64,000 nucleotides of DNA from Flavobacterium sp. 270 (GCF_004368785.1 NZ_SODM01000006.1:310001-374000); one strand, 5' to 3'. Positions 33,374-43,111 are shown, counted from the first letter of the stretch. The notes: generated by a model not told the origin, from the sequence alone. Program-made: numbers and translations.

Positions 33374-36352
33374 ATGAAAAAATCAACCAAAATATTCTTT
33401 TTCTTGCTGGTGTTACATTTATTTTTTCTAAACAACAATTGGGCACAGTTAGTACAAATATCAACTCCAGCAGGTGTAGTTACGAATAATTACATTCGTG
33501 TTGAAGGAACTTCTTCGGGCGTTGAAAAGCCTATGTGGTATGAAGTCTTTTCTGAAAATGGGAAGATGATCGATTTAGGTGCTTTCAAGCAAGCTCCAAA
33601 TTGGTTTTTTATAGCAAGACATTTAGCAGCAGGCACAAATCAAATAAAAGTGTATGGTGTCAATAGCAGTAACAACCAAGCGTCTGCAAGTATTAATTTA
33701 ATTATAAATACTTCCGGAGAACCCGTTGTTCGTCCTCGTCCTAATCCGGCAGAAATATGGTGGGGAGGTTTGGGAGCCAATCAACAATTAGCCGATTTTC
33801 CTGACCAATGGAATATGGTTAAAAAATATGCAGATGGTTACTTTTTTCATGCCTCGGCTTGGGGAACTGAAAATAATGGATTAATGCAAAATGTAATTCA
33901 ACAATCCGCTCCGTTCGGCACAAAATTTATGGCTGAGCTTGGAGGAGGAACAGGAACAGATGCTGGTTGGCTACAATGGCAACACATTGCCTGGGGTGCC
34001 GGAGCAGATGGATGGATCATAAACCGATACAATAGTACAGGGCTGATTTTAAGTGAAATTACACATGATTTTCAACCCAATTGGAGAGATTTTGCCACAG
34101 CTTATCCAACATTAAATGAACAACAATGTGTTGATCTTATGACGACACAGTGGATTGAATATTATAAAAAAGACAACATTGTTTTTCCACACATTAAACA
34201 TGCTCTCACACAATCGCCGGTTTGGTGGGGATGGAATAATTATCCTTCCTTAAATCCAGATACTGAAGTAGATCATTTTACCTTAAACGGTCGTGCTTAT
34301 AATTTTAATATGGCGATGGTTATGGAGAATATGAGCGCGAAATCAAAAACGTTACCCGATCATAAAAATTGGGCTTTCTTCTCCGATTTTCCTTGGTACA
34401 CAATGGTTTGGGGAGAAGACAAATTAACGACGTCCGGAAATCCGGGAACGTTGGGATTTGTGGCAAGAGAAAAACAGCGAAATTATGAACAATGGTTGCA
34501 TGATAATGGAAATCGCCATATAGCAGTTTGTAACGACGATCCGGGTGGAGATTTAATGAGCAATCCTGCGGAATGGAATCGTCAATTTGCGGCAGGATCG
34601 ATGAAAAGTATTTATCTGCAACAAAGAGAAGGGCACAGACCAGATAGTTTTTTGATGGAAAGCTGGTATTTTGGAGGAACTCCACAAAGAGGTTTTCCAG
34701 ATAAAGTAACACCAGAATCGGATGATAATTCTTTTACAGGAATAGCAAAAAATGCAATCAAATATCTTAAAGGAATTAAAGATGTAAATGGCACGCTGGA
34801 AACGCTTGAACTTTCAAGTACTCCAAATGGAAATTCAAGAACCTTTGTATTAAAAAATACTGGTGATGTAGCTTGTATGCCGGCACTTGCAGCTGTAGAA
34901 GAAGGAGATGAAGTAATTGTAACACATTGGTTTGATAGTGCTAATAATGATATTTCGAATTTTGTCAAAAGCAAAGAAGGATGGGTTTATACACCTTTAC
35001 TACAGCCCGGAGCATCTATTTCTATAAGATGTGACATAAGCCAATCTGCGGGAAATAAAAAAATTATGCTGGAGGCCTTTTGGAATCCACAAGATCCAAC
35101 AGGAATAGTAAGAGTCCGTGAATCCTGGATTTTAGGTCAGGGAGGAATTCAATCGCCTTATTTGGGTTCGCCATGGTCTATACCTGGAATTGTCGAAGCT
35201 GAAAATTTTGATAATGGAGGAGAAGGAGTTGCTTATCACGATACCAATCTACAAAATATAACAGGCGCATATCGTAACGAAGGTGTAGACATTGAGTCCA
35301 GTTCTGAAGGTTATTATAATTTATGTTTTTCTGATACTGGAGAATGGACTGAATATACTGTCAATGTAACTCAAAGTAGGAATTATGCGATAGATGCCAG
35401 AGTTGCTTCAATGGCTGGTGGAAATTTTCATTTAGAATTTAATGGACAAAATGTAACAGGTTCTCTTGTTGCTCCAAATACTGGAGGCTGGCAGAACTGG
35501 CAATGGGTTCATAAAGAGGTGTATTTAAACAGCGGTAGTTATGTAATGCGTTTTGCAATCGATCAACCAGGCTTCAATACAAACGGATTTGTCTTTACTA
35601 ATCTTGGAGGAGGAAACGGAATAGCTTCCGGACAAACGTATCGATTAGTAAACCGAAACAGCAATCAGGTTTTAGAAATTGGCGGTTGTAATACGGCTGA
35701 CGGCGCAAGAGCACAGCAATGGCCTTGGTTGAACAGTGTCTGCCAAAAATGGAAGGTAGAAACTACTGATAGTGGTTATTACAAATTAACAGCGCAACAC
35801 AGTAATAAAACCTTGGATATTGTGGGTTGTTCAAATGATATTGGAGCAGGAATTCAGCAATGGCCTTGGGTCGGAGGTGATTGTGAACAGTGGAGTATTG
35901 AGCCAACAGATAACGGTTTTTACCGAATTATTTCCCGTGCAAGCGGACTTGCTTTAGAAGTTCGTGATGCCTTAACTACAAATGGAGCAGAAGTAAGACA
36001 ATGGTCGTGGAACACTGCAGCTTGCCAGCAATGGAAATTAGAACCGATCAGTTCCACTGCTAAATCAAGTTTAAAAACAGAAGAACTTACCGCGGTTGAA
36101 GATAGTGCTGAAACGGTCCGTTTATATCCTAATCCGGCTAACGATAAAGTAAAATTGTTATTTCCTCAAAATGAGGGAGAATTTGCGACTATTCAAATCA
36201 CAGATTTACTTGGGAATACTCAGATTTCTATAAAAGGTGTGACAGATGGTGAAACTTCATTGGACATTTCAAAACTAAATGCAGGCATTTATATTGTTTC
36301 AATTTCGAATGGAACAACTATAACTAATAAAAAGCTTGTGGTGAAAAAATAG
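33374..36352 (+). CDS. Secreted protein with unrecognised catalytic-like domain plus CBM6, ricin lectin and T9SS domains
   Basis: A 992-residue protein. Signal peptide 1-25; a small beta domain about 26-115 (IRVEGTSSGVEKPMWYEVF); a large domain about 120-455 I do not recognise; a beta-rich region about 460-590; then CBM6 (about 600-735), ricin trefoil (about 751-890) and a T9SS tail (about 914-992). The large domain is rich in Trp, Asp and Glu and reads like a TIM barrel (EIWWGGLGANQQLADFP, KFMAELGGG, GWIINRYN, HIAVCNDDPGGD, FLMESWYFGG). Glu188, Glu228, Asp232 and Glu429 are candidate catalytic acids. It sits between genes for GH43 and a GH99-like protein with the same tail. The accessory modules make it very likely a glycan-active enzyme, possibly a new family. 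Confidence 0.7.
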   Translation: MKKSTKIFFFLLVLHLFFLNNNWAQLVQISTPAGVVTNNYIRVEGTSSGVEKPMWYEVFSENGKMIDLGAFKQAPNWFFIARHLAAGTNQIKVYGVNSSNNQASASINLIINTSGEPVVRPRPNPAEIWWGGLGANQQLADFPDQWNMVKKYADGYFFHASAWGTENNGLMQNVIQQSAPFGTKFMAELGGGTGTDAGWLQWQHIAWGAGADGWIINRYNSTGLILSEITHDFQPNWRDFATAYPTLNEQQCVDLMTTQWIEYYKKDNIVFPHIKHALTQSPVWWGWNNYPSLNPDTEVDHFTLNGRAYNFNMAMVMENMSAKSKTLPDHKNWAFFSDFPWYTMVWGEDKLTTSGNPGTLGFVAREKQRNYEQWLHDNGNRHIAVCNDDPGGDLMSNPAEWNRQFAAGSMKSIYLQQREGHRPDSFLMESWYFGGTPQRGFPDKVTPESDDNSFTGIAKNAIKYLKGIKDVNGTLETLELSSTPNGNSRTFVLKNTGDVACMPALAAVEEGDEVIVTHWFDSANNDISNFVKSKEGWVYTPLLQPGASISIRCDISQSAGNKKIMLEAFWNPQDPTGIVRVRESWILGQGGIQSPYLGSPWSIPGIVEAENFDNGGEGVAYHDTNLQNITGAYRNEGVDIESSSEGYYNLCFSDTGEWTEYTVNVTQSRNYAIDARVASMAGGNFHLEFNGQNVTGSLVAPNTGGWQNWQWVHKEVYLNSGSYVMRFAIDQPGFNTNGFVFTNLGGGNGIASGQTYRLVNRNSNQVLEIGGCNTADGARAQQWPWLNSVCQKWKVETTDSGYYKLTAQHSNKTLDIVGCSNDIGAGIQQWPWVGGDCEQWSIEPTDNGFYRIISRASGLALEVRDALTTNGAEVRQWSWNTAACQQWKLEPISSTAKSSLKTEELTAVEDSAETVRLYPNPANDKVKLLFPQNEGEFATIQITDLLGNTQISIKGVTDGETSLDISKLNAGIYIVSISNGTTITNKKLVVKK
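35179..36042 (+). repeat. CBM6-ricin cassette, copy 2
   Basis: Second copy of the long repeated segment, inside the gene for the unrecognised enzyme. It starts slightly later than the others, after WSIPG instead of GVINLPG, showing a different junction. Confidence 0.8.
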
Positions 36353-36375
36353 TGTTTTTGAAAAAACAGAAGAAT

Positions 36376-38679
36376 ATGACTAGAATAAATACTTTCAAAA
36401 CAGCAATTACAATAATGCTAATTTTTCTTACGGTAGTAAAAATAAGTGCTCAGAAACAGGTTGGAATATTTTATTTTTCCAATTTTGGACATTATTTGTA
36501 CCAGCCTCAAATATTATCTCCAACGGGAGATTCCTGGATTATGCAGCAACAGTCACCGCCTTACAGTCCGCCGGGAGTAATTAATTTTTGGGGAAAGCCT
36601 TTGTATGCCAGTACGCATGGAGACGGGACTATCAAAAATAATTATGTTTTTTATTTTAATGGAGATCCAAATCAAACCAACAATGGATTATTGGATTATC
36701 ATGCTGATTTAATCACACAAGCTTCAATTGATTTTATTGTGCTGGATTTTACAAATGGTGCTTTAGATTTTCCTGACGGACCGTCTTATATTTCTGCCAC
36801 AAAAGCATTGTGCAAAAGATGGCAGGAAAGAATGAATGCGGGGTTACCGGTTCCTAAAATTGTATTTTTTGTTAAAGACGAAATCGCTTTAGATATTGTA
36901 GAGAATACCTATTTTAATGTCTATCGTCAAGATATGTTTTACAATTATTTGGGAAAGAAATTATTGTTGACCGCTATGCCCAATATGAATCTTCCACAAG
37001 GAGATCCGGGACAACCAGCCGTTCCTACAAATGGTAAATATGCAAATTACACTGCCAGACACTGTTGGGGCTTGGATAATACAGGAAGTTACTGGCAGTT
37101 TAAAGTAAATTCAGATGTACCGCCACCGCCATTTTACTATAACGGGCAACCGGAACAAATGTCTGTCCCTGTTGCAACACAGGCTACTTATATGACGACA
37201 GATGGAATCAATCCTTCCGCAGGAGCAAAAGGCAGAGTTAATGGAGATTATTTTGTAAAATATATGGATGCTGCAAAAAATGCAAATGTAAAGTTTGCTT
37301 TTATTCATTCCTGGAACGAATGGATTACAGGAAACTGGGGGACACAATCTTCGCCACATTTTGTAGATCAGTGGCTGCAGGAATACAGTTCTGATATCGA
37401 GCCTATGACAGGCGGACATGGTTCTTATTATTATGATTTAATGAAAACTAAAATCGCAGAATTTAAAGGAATTTCTTTAAATCAGACACCTTATGCCGGT
37501 GTAATCAATTTGCCCGGAATTGTTGAAGCAGAAAACTATGATAATGGTGGAGAAGGAATAGCGTATCACGACACAAATCCGCAAAATATAACCGGTGCCT
37601 ATCGTAATGAAGGTGTAGACATTGAATCAAGTACTGAAGGGTTTTATAATTTATGTTTTTCGGATACGGGAGAATGGACAGAATATACCGTAAATGTTAC
37701 CCAAAGCGGTAATTATGCTATTGATACCAGAGTTGCTTCAATGGCGGGAGGAAATTTTCATTTGGAATTTAATGGACAAAATGTAACAGGTTCTCTAGCT
37801 GCACCTAATACTGGAGGCTGGCAAAATTGGCAATGGGTTCATAAAGAAGTGTACTTAAACAGTGGAACTTATGTGATGCGTTTTGCCATTGATCAGCCAG
37901 GCTTTAATACCAACGGATTTGTTTTTACTTTTCTGAATAATAATAATGCAATTACCTCCGGACAAACTTATCGTTTAGTAAACCGAAACAGCAATCAGGT
38001 TTTAGAAATTGGAGGTTGCAATACAGCAGATGGGGCAGTAGCGCAACAATGGCCATGGCTAAATAGCGCTTGTCAAAAATGGAAAGTAGAAGCTACTGAT
38101 AGCGGTTATTATAAACTAACGGCGCAACACAGCAATAAAACATTAGATATTGTTGGATGCTCTAATTCAGCAGGAGCATTGATTCGGCAATGGCCGTGGG
38201 TTGATGGTGTCTGTGAACAATGGAGTATTGAACCAACGGATAATGGATTTTACAGGATTATTTCCCGTGCAAGCGGACTTGCCTTAGAGGTTCGCGATGC
38301 CTTAACTACAAATGGAGCAGAAGTAAGACAATGGACTTGGAACACTGCTTCCTGCCAGCAATGGAAATTAGAACCCGTTAGCTCTACAGCAAAATTGACT
38401 CAAAATTTAAGGCTTTCAGAAAATGAAAAAATGATTTCTGATGTATTGCTTTTTCCTAATCCCGCAGTAAATCAGGTTCAGGTTTTGTTTTCCCAGAATG
38501 ATGAAGAGAATGTAACGATTCAAATTGTGGATATGTCCGGAAAAATTGTTCAGTCAAAAAATAATATCAAAGGCGGTCAGATCAATGTTGATACATCAAA
38601 TTTAAGTTCAGGAATTTATGTTGTTAAAATCAAAAGCGAAGAAAAAACAATGACGAAGAAGCTTATCATTAAAAAATAA
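36376..38679 (+). CDS. Secreted GH99-like protein with CBM6, ricin lectin and T9SS domains
   Basis: A 767-residue protein from ATG 36376 (a GTG at 36352 overlaps the previous stop and is less likely). Signal peptide about 1-26 (ending ISAQ). Residues about 27-365 look like the GH99/WbsX-like barrel: VGIFYFSNFGHYLYQP at the start, FIVLDFTNGALDFPDGP in the middle and FIHSWNEWITG with Glu315 near the end, followed by DIEPMTGGHGSYYYDLM. GH99 enzymes cut internal alpha-mannosidic bonds; relatives have other roles, so I propose a mannan-active hydrolase only tentatively. Then CBM6 (about 373-505), ricin trefoil (about 528-667) and T9SS tail (about 689-767). It is third in the four-gene run. Confidence 0.7.
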   Translation: MTRINTFKTAITIMLIFLTVVKISAQKQVGIFYFSNFGHYLYQPQILSPTGDSWIMQQQSPPYSPPGVINFWGKPLYASTHGDGTIKNNYVFYFNGDPNQTNNGLLDYHADLITQASIDFIVLDFTNGALDFPDGPSYISATKALCKRWQERMNAGLPVPKIVFFVKDEIALDIVENTYFNVYRQDMFYNYLGKKLLLTAMPNMNLPQGDPGQPAVPTNGKYANYTARHCWGLDNTGSYWQFKVNSDVPPPPFYYNGQPEQMSVPVATQATYMTTDGINPSAGAKGRVNGDYFVKYMDAAKNANVKFAFIHSWNEWITGNWGTQSSPHFVDQWLQEYSSDIEPMTGGHGSYYYDLMKTKIAEFKGISLNQTPYAGVINLPGIVEAENYDNGGEGIAYHDTNPQNITGAYRNEGVDIESSTEGFYNLCFSDTGEWTEYTVNVTQSGNYAIDTRVASMAGGNFHLEFNGQNVTGSLAAPNTGGWQNWQWVHKEVYLNSGTYVMRFAIDQPGFNTNGFVFTFLNNNNAITSGQTYRLVNRNSNQVLEIGGCNTADGAVAQQWPWLNSACQKWKVEATDSGYYKLTAQHSNKTLDIVGCSNSAGALIRQWPWVDGVCEQWSIEPTDNGFYRIISRASGLALEVRDALTTNGAEVRQWTWNTASCQQWKLEPVSSTAKLTQNLRLSENEKMISDVLLFPNPAVNQVQVLFSQNDEENVTIQIVDMSGKIVQSKNNIKGGQINVDTSNLSSGIYVVKIKSEEKTMTKKLIIKK
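37498..38372 (+). repeat. CBM6-ricin cassette, copy 3
   Basis: Third copy of the repeated segment, in the GH99-like gene. It shares the phrase APNTGGWQNWQWVHKEVYL with copies 2 and 4, and the ricin part is closest to copy 4 (CSNSAGALI). Confidence 0.8.
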
Positions 38680-38723
38680 AACCACACTATTACTTTACTA
38701 ATTAACTATTTAAACCAAAATTT

Positions 38724-41327
38724 ATGAAAAAAATCTACTATTATTTTTTAAGCATTTTTCTGCTCACAGGACTCAGTTCCAGAGCAGATATAGTGATAGA
38801 AGCAGAAACTGGAAACCTGTTTGGAACGCAATTTTTAAATTCCACCGCAGGATATTCCGGAACAGGATATGTAGGAAGTTTTGACAACGGAGGCGATAAT
38901 GTTTCCTGGACATTTAATCTTCCATCTGCCGGATTGTACGAAATTAGATTTCGATATGCTTCTCCCTTTTCAGCAAAGAATTATGATCTACAGGTTAATA
39001 ATGAAAATGCGCAACCTACATTTTTACAAAGTACGGGATGGAGCACTTCTTCAGCAGGAAAATATTTTCTGACTGCAGGTTCAAACACTATTAAAGTTTT
39101 TATGGGTTGGGGTTATTTTGATATTGATAATTTGACGCTGGTACCAGCTTCGGTAAATCCGCCAATTGCACCCGCAGCAAGCCTTGCAGATGCAAATGCA
39201 ACGGCAGCTACAAAATCACTTTATAATTATATGAAAAGTCTTTACGGAAATAAAGTACTTTCAGGACAGCAGGATGATATTCAATATATTATTAATACAA
39301 CAGGAAAAGAGCCGGCAGTCGCAGGTTTTGATTTAATGGATTATTCGCCTTCAAGAATAGAAAAAAGCGGATACACGCCGTCAAGTTCAGAAGCCAATAT
39401 TGCGTGGGCGACAAAAGGAGCAAACAGAGGAATGATTAGCTTGGTCTGGCATTGGAATCCGCCAACAGATTTAATAGATCAGCCTACTAAAGAATGGTGG
39501 AGAGGTTTTTATACAGATGCCACAACTTTTGATATTCAGGCTGTTTTAGCTGATAAAAATGGTACACGTTATGCTTTACTGCTTCGCGATATTGATGCTA
39601 TTGCAGTGCAGCTTCAAAAATATGCCAATGCCAATATTCCGGTACTTTTCAGACCGTTACATGAGGCAAGCGGCGGTTGGTTTTGGTGGGGAGCTAAAGG
39701 TCCCGGACCATTCAAAGAATTATGGCAGATTATGTACAACAGATTAGTAAATTATCATGGTCTTCATAATTTAATTTGGGTTTATACAGGTACAGCAGAT
39801 GCAGCCTGGTATCCGGGAAATAGTTATGTGGATATATTTAGTCTTGATATTTATGGAAATGCCGGAGCAAGTATGAGCGTTGATTGGGATGGAACACAAT
39901 CTTTTATGCAAACTAACGGAATCAATAAAATGTTGTCACTTTCAGAAACCGGAAATCTTCCGGATCCTGATAAAGTTAGAGCTTTTGGAACTTGGTGGTC
40001 TTGGTATGCCAACTGGCCTGGGACTTATTTAACAGGGCAACCAACGAGCGTTGTGCAAAAAATGTTTTTGGATAATGATGTCATTACATTGGATGAACTT
40101 CCCGATTGGAGAAACTTTAGCGGAGGCGGTATTCAAACACCTTATGCAGGAGTTATCAATCTTCCCGGAATTGTGGAAGCTGAAAATTTTGATAATGGAG
40201 GAGAAGGTGTAGCTTATCATGATACTAATCCGCAAAATATAACTGGAGCATATCGTAATGAAGGTGTAGATATTGAAAACAGCACCGAAGGCTATTATAA
40301 TTTATGTTTTTCGGATATCGGAGAATGGACAGAATATACCGTAAACGTTACTCAAAGTGGGACTTATGCAATTGATGCAAGAGTGGCATCTGCAGGAGGT
40401 GGAAGTTTTCATTTAGAATTTAACGGACAAAATGTAACGGGTTCTTTGGTTGCTCCAAACACAGGAGGATGGCAAAATTGGCAATGGGTTCATAAAGAAG
40501 TTTATTTAAACAGCGGAACTTACGTAATGCGTTTTGCAATAGATCAGCCAGGTTTTAATACCAATGGTTTTATTTTTACACATCTTAGCGGAGGAAACGG
40601 AATTGCTTCCGGACAAACCTATCGTTTGGTGAACAGAAACAGCAATCAGGTTTTAGAAATTGGAGGCTGCAATACTGCTGACGGTGCATTAGCACAACAA
40701 TGGTCGTGGCTGAATAGTGCTTGTCAAAAATGGAAAGTCGAATCTACCGACAGTGGTTATTATAAATTAACGGCACAACATAGTGATAAAACACTGGATA
40801 TTGTGGGATGTTCTAATTCAGCTGGTGCGCTGATTCAGCAATGGCCGTGGGTTGGCGGCGTTTGTGAGCAATGGAGCATTGAACCAACAGATAGCGGTTA
40901 TTACAGAATTATTTCACGCTCAAGCGGACTTGCTTTAGAAGTTCGAGATGCATTAACGACTAATGGTGCAGAAGTAAGGCAATGGACTTGGAATACTGCT
41001 TCTTGCCAACAATGGAAATTGGAAGCGGTTTCATCAACATCAAAAATGAGCCAAAGTTTGGGTGTTGCCGAGAAAGAGGAACAACAAAATAAGATTAGTA
41101 TTTATCCCAATCCGGCAGCTAATCAGTTAACAGTGAGTATTCCAAGTATAATAAGTGAAAAAGTAAGCGTTGAAATAATTGATGTTTCCGGAAATATTAA
41201 AATTTCCAACAAAATTTCAGCTGGAGAAAATAATATAGATACATCAAAATTAAGTGATGGCATTTACATTGTAGCTATTAGTAGTGGTAACACAATTACT
41301 TCTCAAAAATTAATTATTCGCAATTAA
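38724..41327 (+). CDS. Secreted GH26 enzyme with N-terminal CBM, CBM6, ricin lectin and T9SS domains
   Basis: An 867-residue protein. Signal peptide about 1-22; a CBM35/CBM6-like module about 23-144 (VIEAETGNLFGTQF, SFDNGGDNVSWTFNLP, YFDIDNLTLVP); GH26 barrel about 150-465 with acid/base Glu314 in FRPLHEASGGWFWWG and nucleophile Glu408 in LSETGNLPD; CBM6 about 475-610; ricin trefoil about 632-767; T9SS tail about 790-867. It is the third GH26 of the window but the only one secreted by T9SS. Its HEASGGWFWWG sequence is closest to endo-beta-mannanases. It probably attacks insoluble or distant mannan. It ends the four-gene run and is followed by a terminator. Confidence 0.85.
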   Translation: MKKIYYYFLSIFLLTGLSSRADIVIEAETGNLFGTQFLNSTAGYSGTGYVGSFDNGGDNVSWTFNLPSAGLYEIRFRYASPFSAKNYDLQVNNENAQPTFLQSTGWSTSSAGKYFLTAGSNTIKVFMGWGYFDIDNLTLVPASVNPPIAPAASLADANATAATKSLYNYMKSLYGNKVLSGQQDDIQYIINTTGKEPAVAGFDLMDYSPSRIEKSGYTPSSSEANIAWATKGANRGMISLVWHWNPPTDLIDQPTKEWWRGFYTDATTFDIQAVLADKNGTRYALLLRDIDAIAVQLQKYANANIPVLFRPLHEASGGWFWWGAKGPGPFKELWQIMYNRLVNYHGLHNLIWVYTGTADAAWYPGNSYVDIFSLDIYGNAGASMSVDWDGTQSFMQTNGINKMLSLSETGNLPDPDKVRAFGTWWSWYANWPGTYLTGQPTSVVQKMFLDNDVITLDELPDWRNFSGGGIQTPYAGVINLPGIVEAENFDNGGEGVAYHDTNPQNITGAYRNEGVDIENSTEGYYNLCFSDIGEWTEYTVNVTQSGTYAIDARVASAGGGSFHLEFNGQNVTGSLVAPNTGGWQNWQWVHKEVYLNSGTYVMRFAIDQPGFNTNGFIFTHLSGGNGIASGQTYRLVNRNSNQVLEIGGCNTADGALAQQWSWLNSACQKWKVESTDSGYYKLTAQHSDKTLDIVGCSNSAGALIQQWPWVGGVCEQWSIEPTDSGYYRIISRSSGLALEVRDALTTNGAEVRQWTWNTASCQQWKLEAVSSTSKMSQSLGVAEKEEQQNKISIYPNPAANQLTVSIPSIISEKVSVEIIDVSGNIKISNKISAGENNIDTSKLSDGIYIVAISSGNTITSQKLIIRN
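40149..41023 (+). repeat. CBM6-ricin cassette, copy 4
   Basis: Fourth copy of the repeated segment, in the GH26 gene. Same reading frame and length as copies 1 and 3. Confidence 0.8.
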
Positions 41328-41356
41328 GGTTGATTTTTAATTCTTATTAAATGATT

Positions 41357-41388
41357 AAGAGTTTGTTTAATAGCAAACTCTTTCATTT
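41357..41388 (+). terminator. Terminator after the secreted-enzyme run
   Basis: AAGAGTTTG (41357-41365) pairs with CAAACTCTT (41374-41382) across an 8-base loop, followed by TCATTTAT. The T-run is short but the position after the GH26 stop fits. Confidence 0.65.
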
Positions 41389-41486
41389 ATAAGGTAAAAT
41401 GAGAAATAATTACAGCAAGTTTTAAATATTTAATGACGTAAAATATTGATAAAGAAATATTCAATAAAAAAGAATTAGGATAGAAG

Positions 41487-41755
41487 ATGTATAGGATATG
41501 ATATTGGGAGTTCTTCAGACAAAGTTGCTTTGGTTGAGGCAGAAACAGGAAAAAAAGTAATTGTTTTGAATGAAACAGGTGCAGTGGGCGCCGCAAGAGC
41601 AGTCGGATTAGTAGATGGCGATTTGAAAAATTTGGTCTGATATTTCAAAAAATGATCATGTGATGACGTTTTCTCCACTGCGAAATAAAGAACCGTATCA
41701 GACAGCGTATCAAAAATGGAAAAAAGAATTAGCTACAATATTAAATCAAAAATAA
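41487..41755 (+). pseudogene. xylB: Xylulokinase remnant with large internal deletion
   Basis: Frame 41491 onward reads IGYDIGSSDKVALVEAE, the N-terminus of a FGGY xylulokinase, and within 30 codons switches to TGAVGAARAVGLVDGD, which belongs near the C-terminus. After a one-base frame change near 41636 the tail reads DHVMTFSPLRNKEPYQTAYQ and stops at 41753-41755. The region between, roughly 400 codons by comparison with the usual 490-residue length, is missing, and the start codon region is also damaged. It lies 6 bases before xylA, so this was a xylB-xylA operon. The remnant cannot encode a kinase. A functional xylulokinase, if any, must be elsewhere in the genome. Confidence 0.8.
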
Positions 41756-41761
41756 AGTAAA

Positions 41762-43087
41762 ATGGTAGTTTTAGGAAATAAAGAATACTACAAAGGTATT
41801 GGTCAAATTAAATTTGAAGGAAAAGAATCCGACAATCCGTTGGCCTTTAAGTATTACAATCCGGAGCAGATTGTGGCAGGGAAAACGATGCACGAACACT
41901 TTAGATTCGCCATTGCGTACTGGCATACTTTCTGCGGACAAGGAAGCGATCCGTTTGGAACAGGAACACAAAACTTTGCCTGGGATAAGTCTTCAGATAT
42001 AATTCAGGCAGCAAAAGACAAAACCGATGCCGCTTTCGAATTTATCAGCAAAATGGGATTTGATTACTTTTGTTTTCACGATTACGATTTAATTGCCGAA
42101 GGGCCAACTTTCGCAGAATCTGAGAAACGTCTTTCAGCGATTACTGAATATTTAAAACAGAAAAAAGCAGAGTCTGGAATTAAATTACTTTGGGGAACTT
42201 CAAACTGTTTCTCCAACCCAAGATTTATGAACGGAGCAGCCACAAATCCAGACTTTAATGTTGTGGCAAGGGCGGGGGGACAAGTAAAATTAGCACTTGA
42301 TGCAACGATCGCTTTAGATGGAGAAAATTATGTTTTCTGGGGCGGAAGAGAAGGATATATGTCACTTTTGAATACCGATATGGGAAGAGAAATGGATCAC
42401 ATGGCGCAATTCCTAACTATGTCAAGAGATTACGCAAGAGCGCAAGGTTTTAAGGGGACATTCTTCATCGAGCCAAAACCAATGGAACCTTCTAAACACC
42501 AGTACGATTTTGATTCTGCAACTGCAATAGGTTTTTTACGTGAATACGGTTTAGATAAAGATTTCAAAATCAATATTGAAGTAAATCACGCGACATTAGC
42601 ACAACATACTTTTCAACATGAAATTGAAGTTGCTGCAAAAGCCGGAATGTTAGGAAGTATTGATGCGAACAGAGGAGATTATCAAAACGGTTGGGATACA
42701 GACCAATTTCCAAACAACATTCAGGAAACTACAGAAGCGATGTTGGTATTCTTAAAAGCCGGAGGATTGCAAGGTGGAGGCGTAAATTTTGATGCCAAAA
42801 TCAGAAGAAATTCTACTGATCTTGAAGATGTTTTTTTTGCTCATATTGGTGGCGCCGATACTTTTGCAAGAGCGTTATTGACGGCGGATAAAATAATTAC
42901 TTCATCATCTTACGAAAAATTAAGAACAATAAGATACAGTTCTTTTGATTCTGGAAAAGGAAAGGATTTTGAAGACGGAAAATTAAACTTAAATGATCTT
43001 TACAATATCGCTCATGAAAACGGAGAATTGACTTTGCAAAGTGGTAAACAGGAATTGTTTGAAAATATAATCAATCAATATATTTAA
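41762..43087 (+). CDS. xylA: Xylose isomerase
   Basis: A 441-residue cytoplasmic enzyme that converts D-xylose to D-xylulose. It is full length for the class II xylose isomerases. Key residues are in place: His106 in CFHDYDL, Glu237 and Lys239 in FIEPKPMEPSKHQYD, plus VFWGGREGYMSLLNTDM and the later metal-binding segments EVNHATLAQHTF and SIDANRGDYQNGWDTDQFP. It directly follows the damaged xylB and is followed 24 bases later by the LacI-type regulator gene. It links the outer-membrane and surface enzymes of the locus to central metabolism, although the pathway kinase is broken here. Confidence 0.95.
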   Translation: MVVLGNKEYYKGIGQIKFEGKESDNPLAFKYYNPEQIVAGKTMHEHFRFAIAYWHTFCGQGSDPFGTGTQNFAWDKSSDIIQAAKDKTDAAFEFISKMGFDYFCFHDYDLIAEGPTFAESEKRLSAITEYLKQKKAESGIKLLWGTSNCFSNPRFMNGAATNPDFNVVARAGGQVKLALDATIALDGENYVFWGGREGYMSLLNTDMGREMDHMAQFLTMSRDYARAQGFKGTFFIEPKPMEPSKHQYDFDSATAIGFLREYGLDKDFKINIEVNHATLAQHTFQHEIEVAAKAGMLGSIDANRGDYQNGWDTDQFPNNIQETTEAMLVFLKAGGLQGGGVNFDAKIRRNSTDLEDVFFAHIGGADTFARALLTADKIITSSSYEKLRTIRYSSFDSGKGKDFEDGKLNLNDLYNIAHENGELTLQSGKQELFENIINQYI

Positions 43088-43111
43088 TTAGTTTAATTTA
43101 ATCCTAAAGTA

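Noticed and set aside
31144..41327. CRISPR or tandem-repeat array
   Set aside because: The long repeats are in frame within coding genes and encode known CBM6 and ricin modules.
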